Shown here: positions 12,201 through 23,290 of the stretch, piece after piece
Position numbering within the stretch: the first letter of the stretch is position 1
How the letters are laid out: every line of letters starts with the position of its first letter
Assembly (NCBI GenBank): GCA_030549495.1
Contig: JAUIRK010000036.1
Span: 1-64,000 of the forward strand
DNA length: 64,000 nt
Direction: 5' to 3'
Source: Nectonema munidae
Lineage: Eukaryota; Nematomorpha; Nectonematoida; Nectonematidae
Made by a program: the position numbers and the translations under genes
The notes under the pieces: model-generated
The model's input: the letters and a program-made list of their open reading frames with translations, nothing else
Databases searched by the model: none
Told to the model about the DNA's origin: nothing

Positions 12201-14000
12201 AATTTTAAGAGGGTTCAAAAATTTCATTGCTAAATCCCATAACTTGATAACAATTTTTTCTAATGATAATATCTCCGATGCATCCGCTTTTAAGAATAGT
12301 ATCATACCTAGGTTTTTATTATCTATCATGAAGTTCAACAAATTCGTGTTACATTGAATTTCTAAAGAGAATTGCAAAAGGACAAAATGGAATTAGAAAT
12401 GGTATATAAAATGCCAAAATTGATCACTTTTCTAATTCCTGTTTCAATTGGAAAAGCATTTCCGAGCCATGCCAGAGTAACTTCCAGAAGCAGCATAGCG
12501 CAACACTTGAGATGACTGCATGCGCTAAGCGAGGTAAACTTTGCATTGCTTGCAGACAATAGAAACGCAAGGAGCTTTCAATAAACTGAAATCGAGATGG
12601 AAAAAAATCAATCGAATATCGTCTTCTTCATGCGCTACGACACTTCGAAAGGAGGAAGTAGCTCTCAAAATTTCTTCTTTGTCAAGTAAGAAGCGCAGCA
12701 TGCTCTTGTGCGAGCTTGTTATTAATGAATAATAATAATGATAATGATATATAATAATAAATTCAAGCTCATTTTTCAAATCACTCAACAACGATTTGTG
12801 CTATCCCATTTAAGTTCATTTCTCTCCGCTATACGTTTTGTGATAAGTAAGAAGCTTAGTTTTTATTTGTTAGCTTTTTTGATATTATATATGTTTCGTT
12901 TTCATTTTAAAAATCCTTTCATGCACAATGGGACACCAGAACACCTTAGAATGAAAAAACTCATTGAAAAAAAATGATGATAAATTTTGGAGAACCAACA
13001 ATGCCTTAAGGATAGATTTAAAGCGAACATGGTTTAATGCTTTTTGGCGCTTTCATTTACGCTTTGTTTAACACTTTAAACACTTTGCACCAAATGTGTC
13101 AAGAAATGTATAGTCGATGATTAGTCTTGAATATTTGGGTCCTCGAAAGATTATTGTGGAATTTATTTCATAAATTTGTAGAAGTAAACATCTTAGCTCT
13201 TGAGCGAACAAGTCTTAAAAACGGAATTTTATCCGAAATGTGATTTACTAAATAAACAATCCAACAGATTATAGCTATTAAGAAGCTTCCTACGACATTT
13301 TACGAATAATAAGCTATATTAATAAGTTTTTTTCTAATACAGATTCATGTTACGAGCTAGGTTAGGCATAGTCGGTAATCTGGACTCTGTAGGAGTCTGC
13401 TTGTAGGATTTTTTTTCTGAGTGAAATTTCGAATTGTTGTATAAAAGTGAATCCCTAGCTAAATATAATATATGCCTGTATTAGAAATCTTTTTTTCAAG
13501 TGGGGTAAAGGTTGAACGCTTTACACATGATATTGGCTGAAAAGGGGGTTATGAGAGTCGAAATCAGTGATATTTTATCGGGAACCCTTTGTGGAACAGT
13601 GTGATAACATTATCCCAAAAGTAGCATGTGTGTCTTTTGTGTCGGCATCTTTGAAATGTTAAAGAATTATATAAAAGATAACATAAATTCAGGAAAACAT
13701 ATTTTAGAAGAAAAAATTGTTTTTCATTCTGAGATATATTTGAAGGCTACACCAAAAACTTTGCCAAATCTGGTCCAATAATAATGGTTACGTTGAACTT
13801 TGATCTTTGATCTTCTCTTTAGAGAAAAACTAAAAGTAACAGTAAAGGCTTTTAACTTTGGCTCATTAGTTGGTCATCTTTTTTATTTTGTGGTCTCGCG
13901 TTGTGAGTGAGTCCTGTGGGCGCATTCAGTGTTATAAAAGGTACAAGGTTTAGTTGGGAATCTTGAAAATCATAAACAACATTATAAAGTTCAAATTATT
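9263..14000. other. unassigned part of the duplicated block, copy A
   Basis: AT-rich DNA with a few short open frames preserved in both copies, for example 12,541-12,732 and 12,738-12,977. None has a recognisable domain; their preservation is explained by the youth of the duplication. A short inverted pair ACCCTAA/TTAGGGTTAA lies at about 10,990-11,035, and a (CT)n run near 10,600. Confidence 0.4.
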
Positions 14001-15069
14001 GGCTGTTGTGATATCAATCAAACTATACTTTTTAAGTAGTTTAATATATAAGCAATGCTATAAAGCATAAAAATTACAACATACATCTAAATGAATAAAT
14101 AATATATTTATTTTACATTACTTAGTAAGCAAACATTTGATACAAAAAAAACTTTTTTTTATCGAATTCAAACTATAATAGAATTTCATTGAATATATTT
14201 TACTAAAGATTCTAGATATAATTTACAAAAAATAAGTGAGTAAATCAAAAAGAAATTATAAAAATGAGTTAAAAATAAAAATACATACTTTATTTCTGTT
14301 CAATACTTGAGGTTACATAATTCCTTTAAAGAGTTTAAAAACAAAGTGAAGCACAAAAGAATAGTAATGTATAGTTTTATTAACTATTTTACAAATCCAA
14401 TTCATCATTCGTGAAATAAAAACCAGAAGTTTCAATTTTTAGATAAAATTTCGTGTTGACTCAGAGTAGTCAGTAACTGCATTCACTTCTGAAAAAAGTG
14501 AAACAATTATTGATGTAGGTCGTAGGAAAACAAATTTGTTATGCTCGTATCAAAACATTTCATCAATTTATAGCAAAACACACAGAGCTTGTATCTGATT
14601 GATTTACGTATAGCGTTTGTATTTATGTTGTGTGGTTCTGGTTCTATTCGTATAAGATGTTTCGCTCAGCATAGGTAGCAGTTCATAAGTGTATGGATGT
14701 GTTTTGTATGCGTTTGAATAACAAAAACATTCTTTTGTAGTTATTACTTGAACATATGCATCCAAACAAATAAGAAACAATACACGGAAAATATAACCAA
14801 ATTCACCCACATATGCTACAGTCTACACTCGCTCAAATCGATCAGGGACATGTATAATTTGACGAGTTGTTTTGACACGAGCGTAATAAGTATATTTTCT
14901 TTCATCATCTGTTCTATCAATTCATTTTCATCTGAAATGAATGAACCTTACGGTTACTACTCTGAGTGAGAATACAATTTTATCTGAAATTTGGAATTTT
15001 TCTTCTTTGTTACAAGTTTTAAATTCAAATGATAAATTAGAAATTTTGGTTTGCTTAGCACAAAGTTAT

Positions 15070-15772
15070 TTTTAATATTTTCCAATGCAATGAATGCCTA
15101 CAAAATTGTAAATTAATAAAGAGAAATGATGTATCTGATGGATATTGTTGGAAATGTTATGTTTGTGGTAAAAAAGACGTTGCGACAAGATCTTTTTTTT
15201 TGCAAAAATCCACCTCACCTTAAATTCTATGATTTTGTTCATTTATGGATGGTGTCGTGAGTATTCATTAGACGCTATTATTCATGAAGCATCTATTGGA
15301 AGTGGACGAACTGCTGTGAGATTGCTTCAAGTTGGGTTGAAAGAAATAGTCTAACTGTTGGAGGTTTTGATGAAAACTTTGAACAAATTATAGTAGAAAT
15401 TGATGAAAGCAAGTTTTTTCATAGAAAATATCACAGAGGTACTTAGAGAGAAGGTCATTGCTCTGTTTGGAGCAATTGAAAGAAATAGTAAGAAATGTTT
15501 TTTAGTTGAAGTTGAAGATAGGAGCGAAACAACTCTTCCACAAATTATACAAAGACACATACTACCAGGTTCCATTATTATTTCTGACGGATGGCCTGCT
15601 TACAGGAAAATTTCTAACTATAATAATGGAGTTTATGATCATTGGGTAGTGATACACCAACGTAATTTTGTTGACCCAAATGATATGAACATTCAACGCA
15701 AAACATTGAAAATCTTTGGATGCGGGCCAAAGGAAAATTTAAAAGACAGTTTGGCACCTCCAACGAATTATT
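15070..15772 (+). pseudogene. Merlin (ISXO2-like) transposase pseudogene, block A
   Basis: In order along the plus strand: a zinc ribbon (CNECLQNCKLIK, then DGYCWKCYVCGKK), IYGWCREYSLDAII, then VEIDESKF with the first catalytic Asp. Next come REKVIALFGAIERNSKKCF, IIISDGWPAY with the second Asp, and IENLWMRAKGKFKRQFG with the catalytic Glu. The three acidic motifs are present but lie in different frames, so at least two or three frameshifts separate them. An (AAT)n run at 15,773-15,810 follows in this copy only. Confidence 0.85.
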
Positions 15773-15810
15773 CAAAAATAATAATAATAAAATAATAATA
15801 ATAATAATAG
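15773..15810. repeat. (AAT)n microsatellite, copy A only
   Basis: AAT triplets with one slip expanded just after the Merlin transposase remnant. The matching place in copy B (about 29,730) has no such run, so expansion or contraction followed the duplication. Confidence 0.8.
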
Positions 15811-16239
15811 TTCGTTTGGAGAAGCCATTTTCCAAAAGCAAAATTATTTTCTGTTTTTTAGATTTATTGCAACCTCAAAGTATTGAATAGAGATAAAGTA
15901 TGTATTTTTTATTTATAAATTAAATATATTTTTTTATTTACTCTCATACTTTAATGTAAATTAAATCTAGAATCTCTAGTAAAATATTTAAATAGTTAAA
16001 TTTGAAATCTATAAAAAAAAAATTCTAATTTTTTTTTATTTACTGACACGATACTAATGTAAATTAAATCTAGGATCTTTAGTAAAATATAGTTAATGAA
16101 TTTTAATTAAATTTGAAATCTATAAAAATATTTTTCTTAATCTTTATATTATGATAGAGTTTACTAATGTATAGTTTGATTGACATCACAACAGCCAATT
16201 ATTTGTCAAAGAAATTTTTTGATTGACAGAACCGTAAAG

Positions 16240-16640
16240 TAAAAGATTACCCTAGTTTTAGTTCTGAATCAGTTTTTGCATTTAGAGGTTCTAAAATGTC
16301 TGAAAGTGTAATCAAATGTTCTATTTACGTCTAATTACAAAAATATTTTTGAAATTTAAATAAAATATCTGCATTTATACCAAATGGAAGATGCTGGTTT
16401 CATTTTTTTACTCAGTTTTGACATTTATGGTTTTAAAAAATCTGAAAGCTTCAATCAGATTTGCGATTTACTTCTAGATACTGTCTTAAAAAATATTTTC
16501 AAAAAAATAAAATATAGGTTTTTATACATAAATCGATTATTCTTATTTTATTTCTGTACTCCATTTTGGCCAATACGTTTAAAAAATATCTGGAAGGGGC
16601 AATTGAATTAGTGATGTATGCCTGAAAATCAGTTCTGTAA
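16240..16640. repeat. left arm of a satellite inverted repeat, block A
   Basis: This stretch is the reverse complement of about 17,870-18,270. For example, the peptide shadow MEDAGFIF is read rightward at 16,384 and leftward at 18,119. It is made of diverged units of the 151-bp satellite found in the right arm. The two arms enclose the hAT N-terminal remnant, giving a foldback-like layout. Confidence 0.8.
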
Positions 16641-17236
16641 AAGATTAGTTTGAGAGGAGGAAGCAACCTGAAAAATAATTGGAAAGAGAACGTGTGATCA
16701 AATATAATAATTAAAAAAATATATGTATCTTGACTAAATGGAAAATCTACCATTTTCTAATGAACTAGGAAGTGGTGTAATGCTCTAATTTTGGATGCTT
16801 CAAAAAAAGATTTTCACTGTGAAAAAGGAGTTCCTCTTCTACAAATGAAAAATCTTTAAATCTATAGCTTATCATCTAGGATGACAGTTATCATTTAACT
16901 AAGATGCGTAGGAAATCTGAAAATTTGTCACTATCAAGATAATTTTAAACTTAAATTGAATTTTTCCATATTTTTCCTTTTGGGTGAAAGTGAGAATCTT
17001 TTAGATGAAGAAGGTGGAAACTTTTCATTCATGAAATTCAACTACCATGAAAATGGTTTCAAAAGATGCAGCTAGCGATTTTTGGAAAAGTCACAAAATT
17101 TGATGGGATATCATTCAACCAATTTTCTACAATTAATTTTTTAGTGAAGCAATAATTAACAGAAATGATTAGTGTGATAAATTATTATCATTTCTCTTGA
17201 CTATCGAATATAAAACATATGTAGAGATGAAGACCC
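16641..17236. other. centre of the foldback before the hAT remnant, block A
   Basis: AT-rich DNA between the left inverted arm and the hAT coding remnant. It contains a 114-base segment (17,036-17,149) that recurs directly at 19,113-19,226. No gene is seen. Confidence 0.5.
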
Positions 17237-17336
17237 ATGAAACATTCATTAGTGAATCAATTGTCATATAGTTTTTCGTATAAACTGCTAATTTCAATTT
17301 TATTCGTTTGCTCTTCCAAACAAATGTTAAACTTTA

Positions 17337-17926
17337 ATTTGTTTAATTATATGGCTTCAACTATGCAAAAGATCTGGATTTTTAAATGCGCTGGAAGTTC
17401 TACATCAACCCTTATTTTCCATTTGAAAAATGTTCCCAATATTCTGAAAAATGAAACTTCCTTTTTCTAAGAAAATCAAAACCATAGAGCAATTTTTGGC
17501 AAAGAAATCAATCGAAGAGGAAATTTCTGAAATGCCCTGTTATTATGGCCTGTCTTTTACATTCATTGCAACTTGCCACTTCATTCAAGAAAGTTTACGT
17601 AGAGAAAAGTATGACAAAGCTCCACCTTCTACTCACACACTGTAAGAAAAATGATGATGAATTTTTATTTTAAACAAAAAGATAAACTGAAGCAATACTT
17701 GAAAGAAAAAGTGAAAGACAGAGAAAGATTTTCTCTTACTCTTGATGAATTCACGTCAAAACAAAATAAATCTTACATGATCATTAATTTACATGGGAAT
17801 GAAGACTTTTGGTCGCTTGAGATCGTTCTTGTAAAGGGTTCTTTACTTGTAAAGGGAAATTTTTTTACAGAACTGATTTTCAGGCATACATTACTAATTC
17901 AATTGCCACTTCGAGATATTTTTTAA
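17337..17926 (+). pseudogene. hAT transposase, N-terminal half, block A
   Basis: A degraded BED-type start (KIWIFKCAGSSTSTLIFHLK) is followed by EEEISEMPCYYGLSFTFIA and then FSLTLDEFTSKQNKSYM. The last is the first catalytic Asp region of hAT transposases, with INLHGNEDFWSLEIVLVKGS after it. A stop and frame changes interrupt it, and the gene halts at 17,926 where the satellite begins. The C-terminal half resumes after the satellite, at about 19,300. Confidence 0.75.
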
Positions 17927-18960
17927 CCGTATTATCCAAAATCCAGTACAGAAATAAAATAAGCATAGTTGATTTGGTATAAAATAGATATTTTATTTTT
18001 TTGAAAATATTTTTGAAGACAGTATCTAGAAGTAAACCGCAAATCTGATTCAAGCTTTCAGATACTTTAAAACCATAAATGCCAAACCTGAGTCCAAAAA
18101 TGAAACCAGCATCTTCCATTTGTCATAAAAACAGATATTTTATTTAAATTTCAAAAATATTTCTGTAGACATTAGACGTAAATCGAAAATTTGATTGACA
18201 CTTTCAGACATTTAAAACCTCTAAATGCAAAAAATGATTTCAGAAATAAAAATTATCATGGTCGAATTGGTATAAAAACATATATTTCATGTAAAATTAG
18301 AAAGAATATTTTGGGATATAGTTTTTAGACATAAACTGCAAATTTGATTGACACTAGCAGTAAAATCTCTAAATGCGAAAACTGTGTTCAGAAATGAAAT
18401 CATCATGATCTATTTGCTATAAAAACAAATTTTAGAACTAAACGCAAATTTAATTGATACTTATATGTATTTTCAAATTCAAACTGCCAAAATTGAGTCC
18501 AGAAATGAAACCAGCATGGCCGATTTAGTATAACACGTATATTTCATTGTTAAATTTGAATGAATGTTTTTGGAGACAATTTTTAGAAGTAAACCGCAAA
18601 TTTGATTAACACTTATAGGTATTTTCAGATCCTAAATGTAAAAAACGAGTCCAGAAATGAAACCAGCATCGCCGATTTAGTATAACGCATATATTTTATG
18701 TAAAATGTGAAGGAATGTTTTTGGAGACAATTTTCAGAAGTAAACCGCAAATTTGATTACTACTTATAGGTATTTTCAAATCCTAAATGTAAAAAATGAG
18801 TACAGAAATGAAAACAGCATGACCGATTTAGTATAAAAACATATATTTTATGTAAAATTTGAAGGTATATTTTATTAGATATATTTTTGATCAATCAAAA
18901 TTTTGATTGACATTTTCTAAAAAGTAGCCATGATTATTGAAAAAATTAAATATATAAAGT
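17927..18960. repeat. 151-bp satellite array, block A
   Basis: Units recur about every 151 bases: GTCCAGAAATGAAACCAGCA at 18,497, a close match at 18,649, and a variant at 18,800. Each unit carries AGTAAACCGCAAATTTGATT. The first units are the inverted mates of 16,240-16,640. Copy B has roughly 525 bases (about 3.5 units) more. Confidence 0.85.
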
Positions 18961-19112
18961 GTTATGCGTTCCAAACTGTATATAATTATAAATTTTTAGG
19001 ATATTATATAATATAGATCCTAAGTTATAAGGTTAAGTACAGATAATGTCAAAATTTTGCTGAAAAATTTTAATTTTTGATTTTGATTGACAGTTTTGAA
19101 CATGAAGGGGTC

Positions 19113-19226
19113 ATTCAACTACCATGAAAATGGTTTCAAAAGATGCAGCTAGCGATTTTAGGAAAAGTTACCAAATTTGAAGGGATATGATTCAGCCAAT
19201 TTTCTACAATTAATTTTTTTGTGAAG
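19113..19226. repeat. 114-base direct repeat of 17,036-17,149
   Basis: Near-identical in the same orientation, running from ATTCAACTACCATG to GTGAAG. The pair brackets the hAT N-terminal half plus the satellite. It is followed by a G/C palindrome with a run of 13 C (19,244-19,256). Confidence 0.85.
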
Positions 19227-19299
19227 GGGTGGGGCGTTTTACGCCCCCCCCCCCCCATCACTAATAGGGTTAAGATGTAGAGGTTTCATCACATTATAG

Positions 19300-20280
19300 C
19301 GAGTTTTCACTTGAAACTGATTGTTCTCTATCGATTCCAAAGATACGCGAAGACTATTCGATTGTAATTGAAAAAATAGGAAAAAATTGTAAACTCTTTA
19401 GAAAGTCACCAGTCAAAAACGATATGATACAAGATAATATAGTGAAGCAAGAGTTAGGCAAAAATTTAAATTTGGTGCTAGATTGCAAAACCAGGGGGAA
19501 CAGTATAGTTGCAATGCTAAAAAGGATAATAATGGTGAAAGCATGTATTTGCTATGCTCTAATGAAAATTCATGGTGCTGAAAATTTATTACTAAATGAA
19601 GAAGAATGGCAAGTGATAGAAGACATTGTCCAGTAAGTAGAGAATGTACTAAACAATATATGCTCAATCGACAGTAATCTGTTAAAATGTGATATATTTA
19701 TAAATTTTCTTTCAAGAAAACTTAAATCCTGCAATCATACCCAACGAATAGAGTTGGATCAAACACTGAGGAAAAGATATAACTGATAAAAATATATTTG
19801 TATTAAAATATCTTCATAATCCTGAACAAAGTTTAAGTGAAGATGCTGATATCAAACAAATGGCAAGGTATTTTTCAAAGATTATTTCCACCTACTACTG
19901 AAACTGAGGAACATGAATTACAACTTAGTGATGTTTACAAGGAAGTGAGGCAAAAAATGAAATCAACTGAAGACTGTTATACCGAATATTTGGAAGAAAT
20001 GGAAAAGATGATGCATGTTCCACAAGCCAAAATAATTCGACATAGAAAGCGAGTTTGAACTTTTTAAATCACAAAAAGAACGTGGAAATCAATTGGAATC
20101 ATTGTACCTAGCTCTATGCACAATTAAACCAACACGTGTGGAAGCTGAAAGACTCTTTTCTACTCCTCGTAAGATTATTACCATAAGTTAAGGAAGAGTT
20201 TATCCTATGAGATTATTGATGCTCTTTGTTGTTTAAAACAATATTTTCAAAAGGGCAAAAAATTTTTAAATAAAAAATGA
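19300..20280 (+). pseudogene. hAT transposase, C-terminal half, block A
   Basis: Plus-strand pieces follow the hAT order: DCKTRGNSIVAMLKR (normally TRWNS; copy B still has the Trp), a middle stretch ending EEWQVIEDIVQ, then EAERLFSTPRKII. The C-terminal dimerisation segment follows, LRKSLSYEIIDALCCLKQYF, ending at a TGA near 20,280. Several stops and frame changes are present. With the piece at 17,337-17,926 it forms one disrupted gene; the region with the second catalytic Asp is missing or unreadable. Confidence 0.75.
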
Positions 20281-20340
20281 TTTAATTTTTTCTTAGAAAC
20301 AAAAGCTTTGACAGATGAGATGTCCATTGAGGTGAAATAA

Positions 20341-20484
20341 TTATAACAAATATAAAAAATTGTAAAAACTGGACAATTTATTGCTGATTTTGCGGACTCG
20401 TTTCGGAGTATAAACTCCTTTTTCAAGGCAATTTATACTCCGAAACTATAATGTCCAATTGTTACAATTTTTTATATTTGTTTT
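20341..20484. repeat. foldback element with nested hairpins, block A
   Basis: Outer arms of about 35 bases (ACAAATATAAAAAATTGTAA and its mirror) enclose a second pair (TTTCGGAGTATAAA and TTTATACTCCGAAA). It lies just past the hAT stop. It could be the hAT 3' terminal structure or an independent short foldback element. A copy lies at 34,808-34,952. Confidence 0.75.
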
Positions 20485-20894
20485 AATTAATTTTTTTTGT
20501 TCTCTTTATAAAGATAGTTATTCTATAAATCAGAAACGCACAACCGGGAACGGGCAAGGCCCCCTCTCAGATGCGATTTTAAGGCAAGTAAAAAAAGCCT
20601 TTCGCTCTAACAATAATTTTGAATTTTTTCAATTTTGTATCTTTTTTATTTCATTGATTTGTTTGCTTGCTTGCAAGTAGACTTTACTATTTCCATATTA
20701 CTTTCATTTTTTTACGGTTGAGTTTTAGACACAAATTCTTTTAAAATAACATTTTAAATTATAAAAAAAAGCCTCCCCCGCTTCAAATAATTTATTTTAC
20801 ATTTATATATCATATTACAAAAATTAAGAAGTTAATCGATCGGTTAAGAAAAATTAGTCGATCTTTTAACGGGTTAACAAAAAGATGGTTAAAT

Positions 20895-21694
20895 CCCACC
20901 ACTGAATCTAGCATACTTGAAAATTGGTATATATGTACAAAAAACTTTATACAATTATTTAGATAAAAAGTTCTTTTTTGAGATGAGCTGTCAAATATAA
21001 ATCAATTTTTTGACATGTTTTATTGATTTTCATAAAAAATAAATATCACGACTGAATTCAGCATACTTGAAAATTGGTATATATGTGTAAGAAACTTTAC
21101 ATAATTATTTAGATGAAACGTTTTTTTGAGACGAGCTGTCATATGTTAAATCAATTTTTTGACAGGTTTTATTGATTTTCATAAAAAATGAATATCACCA
21201 CTGAATTCAGCATATTTGAAAATGGGTATACACATGTGTAAAAAACTTTATATAATTATTTAGATAAAAAGTTCCTTTTTGAGATGTGCTGTCACATTTA
21301 GATCAATTTTTTGACAGGTTTGATTCATTTTCATAAAAAATGAATATCACCACTGAATTCAGCATATTTGAAAATGGGTATACACATGTGTAAAAAACTT
21401 TACATAATTATTTAGATGAAACCTTTTTTTTGAGACGAGCTGTCATATGTTAAATCAATTTTTTGACAGGTTTTATTTATTTTCATAAAAAATGAATATC
21501 ACGAGTGAATTCAGCATACGTGAAAAGGGTATATATGTGTAAAAAACTTTACATAATTATTTAGATAAAAGTTTTTTTTGAGACGAGCTGTCATTTGTTA
21601 AATCAATTTATTGACAGGTTTGATTGATTTTCATAAAAAATGAATATCACGAGTGAATTCAGCATACGTGAAAAGGGTATATATGTGTAAAAGG
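20895..21694. repeat. second satellite, unit about 150 bp, block A
   Basis: Unit starts at about 20,902, 21,052, 21,201, 21,353, 21,505 and 21,653 share CTGAATTCAGCATA or a close variant. Each unit holds a short inverted motif CTGTCA...TTTTTTGACAG. The last unit is cut by the Ac-like hAT left end, and its remainder continues beyond the hAT right end from 37,453. Confidence 0.88.
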
Positions 21695-21894
21695 TAGGGA
21701 TGTACCGATTCCAGATTTTTAACTAAAAACCGATACTAATGTCAATAGTTCATACCTCGTTTTACTATAGGTTGTTTCATTTATCTTGTCAATAATAATG
21801 CTTTACAACATAATAAATTGTAACATGAAAAATTTTACTTTTTAAACTCCAATTTATAGGTTAAAAAATTTAAAAGTTTTTTATTTAAACAAGT

Positions 21895-22424
21895 TTAACA
21901 ATGATGAACGATATAAGTTTTTATTTTCTTCATTTTTATTTGATGTATTTTTTGAAGACAATAGATCATCATAATAACAATCAAAATTAATGAAACACAA
22001 AATTTTTCTTTAGGAGAAGCGTCTTCTTTACTTTCAGAAATTTGAGAAGTGCTTTGTTCATCTTCAAAGAAATCATGTTCTTCTATTTTTTTCATATTTA
22101 TGTAAAAAAAATTTTTAGGCAATTAAAAACAAAACAAAGCTCAGTTTTTGATTCTAACTCAGAATTTAAAAAAAAGTCATTTTAAATCGAGGATCTAAAA
22201 ATGTAGCTAAAAGTAAAAATTCTTTTTTTTCATATTTAGAAAATCTTTTTTGCATTGAATTACTAAAAAAGTTTAATATTTATTCTAATCCGCAAAATAT
22301 AAAATCTGTTTTTGCTGTTTAATAAAGTGTTTGAAAACCTTCACTTGTGGAATAATCTCAGAAGCATTTGCGGTTTTTGCATTAATCTAAAAAAAATTAA
22401 AATTACAAAATCCAAATTACAAAA
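21895..22424 (-). other. left interior of the Ac-like hAT
   Basis: A 75-codon minus-strand frame (21,895-22,122; HDFFEDEQSTSQISESKED then a hydrophobic stretch) lies where the C-terminal part of the transposase gene would be. I cannot match it to the hAT dimerisation domain, so it may be non-coding interior. Confidence 0.3.
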
Positions 22425-22440
22425 ATTAAATTACAAGGAT

Positions 22441-23290
22441 CGTCTGTGCCAGAATGTGAAATTGCTAATAAAAATGATAAAATTTTATGGAAGCCTCTTT
22501 TCTTCTCTTTCAAATCTTTCTTTCGCGGACTTAACTGCGCATGGTCCTAGTTATCTTTTTTCCCATCGCAAGCATTTCGTTAACTAAGTCATACGATGAA
22601 AAAAATGATCACACACACATAGTGATAATTATTTGGGCACAGCTGATTTAACTTATTGGAAAAGTTCGAAACTACTGAGGCCCCTAGACCAAATTTTTCT
22701 TTTTCACGACTTTCAACATATTTTCCTTGGTATAGGTCAAACGGAACGCAATATCCAGGAGCGATACAATGCGACCATCGTTTATAACCAAAGCGTATTG
22801 GTTTTCCTCCGAGAAATTGTTTTGTCTAATGAACTTCAAAAGATTCAATCATTGTCTCACCAATGCAATGAAACTCAGATGAAGGTGGCCACTTAAAAAA
22901 AGTTGAATTTAGCTTTTCTATCAGGGGACGCAATTTGTTAAATTTATCTTTTTCAAGAAGAGATGAGTTATCACACACGTGAAGGTATTTTTTGATCTCT
23001 TCAAAACGCTTACGCAGCATCGATATGAAGAAATCAAAGAGTTGTTGCACTCTTCTTTCTTGTTCCAGGATAACCTAGAACCTGGCAGGGAGTCATAGCT
23101 TGAGCAAATTAATATGACTATGAAACAAAGTATTTCATCACGGGATACATGCAAGCAAACGTTTTTTTTGTAGAGCGTATGTATTTGACATGTCAACAAA
23201 CATGTCTCTAATCTCTTCGTTTAAAAACATAGCAAGAATATCTAATATTTGAAGCTTTACTTTTTTGTGAGGATTTGTTTCACACATTTC
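22441..23290 (-). pseudogene. piggyBac transposase pseudogene, block B copy (truncated)
   Basis: Same pieces as at 7,961-9,262 (CFIVILICSSYDSLPGSR, RKRFEEIKKYLHVCDN, IGETMI). The gene ends abruptly at the duplication joint and lacks the VARYSRKERKK segment and the Cys-rich tail. It proves that the break occurred inside an already inserted piggyBac remnant. Confidence 0.85.

Larger units (their letters stand above)
14001..16196 (+). mobile_element. Merlin DNA transposon, block A copy
   Basis: Terminal inverted repeats start GGCTGTTGTGAT at 14,001 and are mirrored at the right end (ATCACAACAGCC, ending 16,196), with one mismatch over about 28 bases. The 7-base direct repeat AATTATT abuts both ends, close to the 8-9 base target duplication usual for Merlin. 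The broken transposase of the IS1595/ISXO2 type lies inside on the plus strand. At 2,196 bp the element is nearly full length but no longer able to code. Confidence 0.85.
8412..22424. repeat. 14 kb tandem segmental duplication, copy A
   Basis: Everything from the AAGGAT at 8,412 to about 22,424 recurs in the same order and orientation from 22,435 to about 35,935. In stretches compared by eye the copies differ at about 1-2 bases per 100, so the event is fairly young. The left break is inside the piggyBac gene and the right break inside the Ac-like hAT element. Copy A has the hAT left end and six satellite units of about 150 bp; copy B lacks the hAT terminus. Confidence 0.9.

Noticed and set aside
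12132-12977. Conserved small genes in both 14 kb blocks
   Set aside because: The blocks are too similar for conservation to mean selection, and no domain could be read.
17036-19226. Long terminal repeats around an LTR-type element
   Set aside because: The 114-base pair lacks the usual terminal dinucleotides and primer sites, and the enclosed coding is hAT transposase plus satellite.
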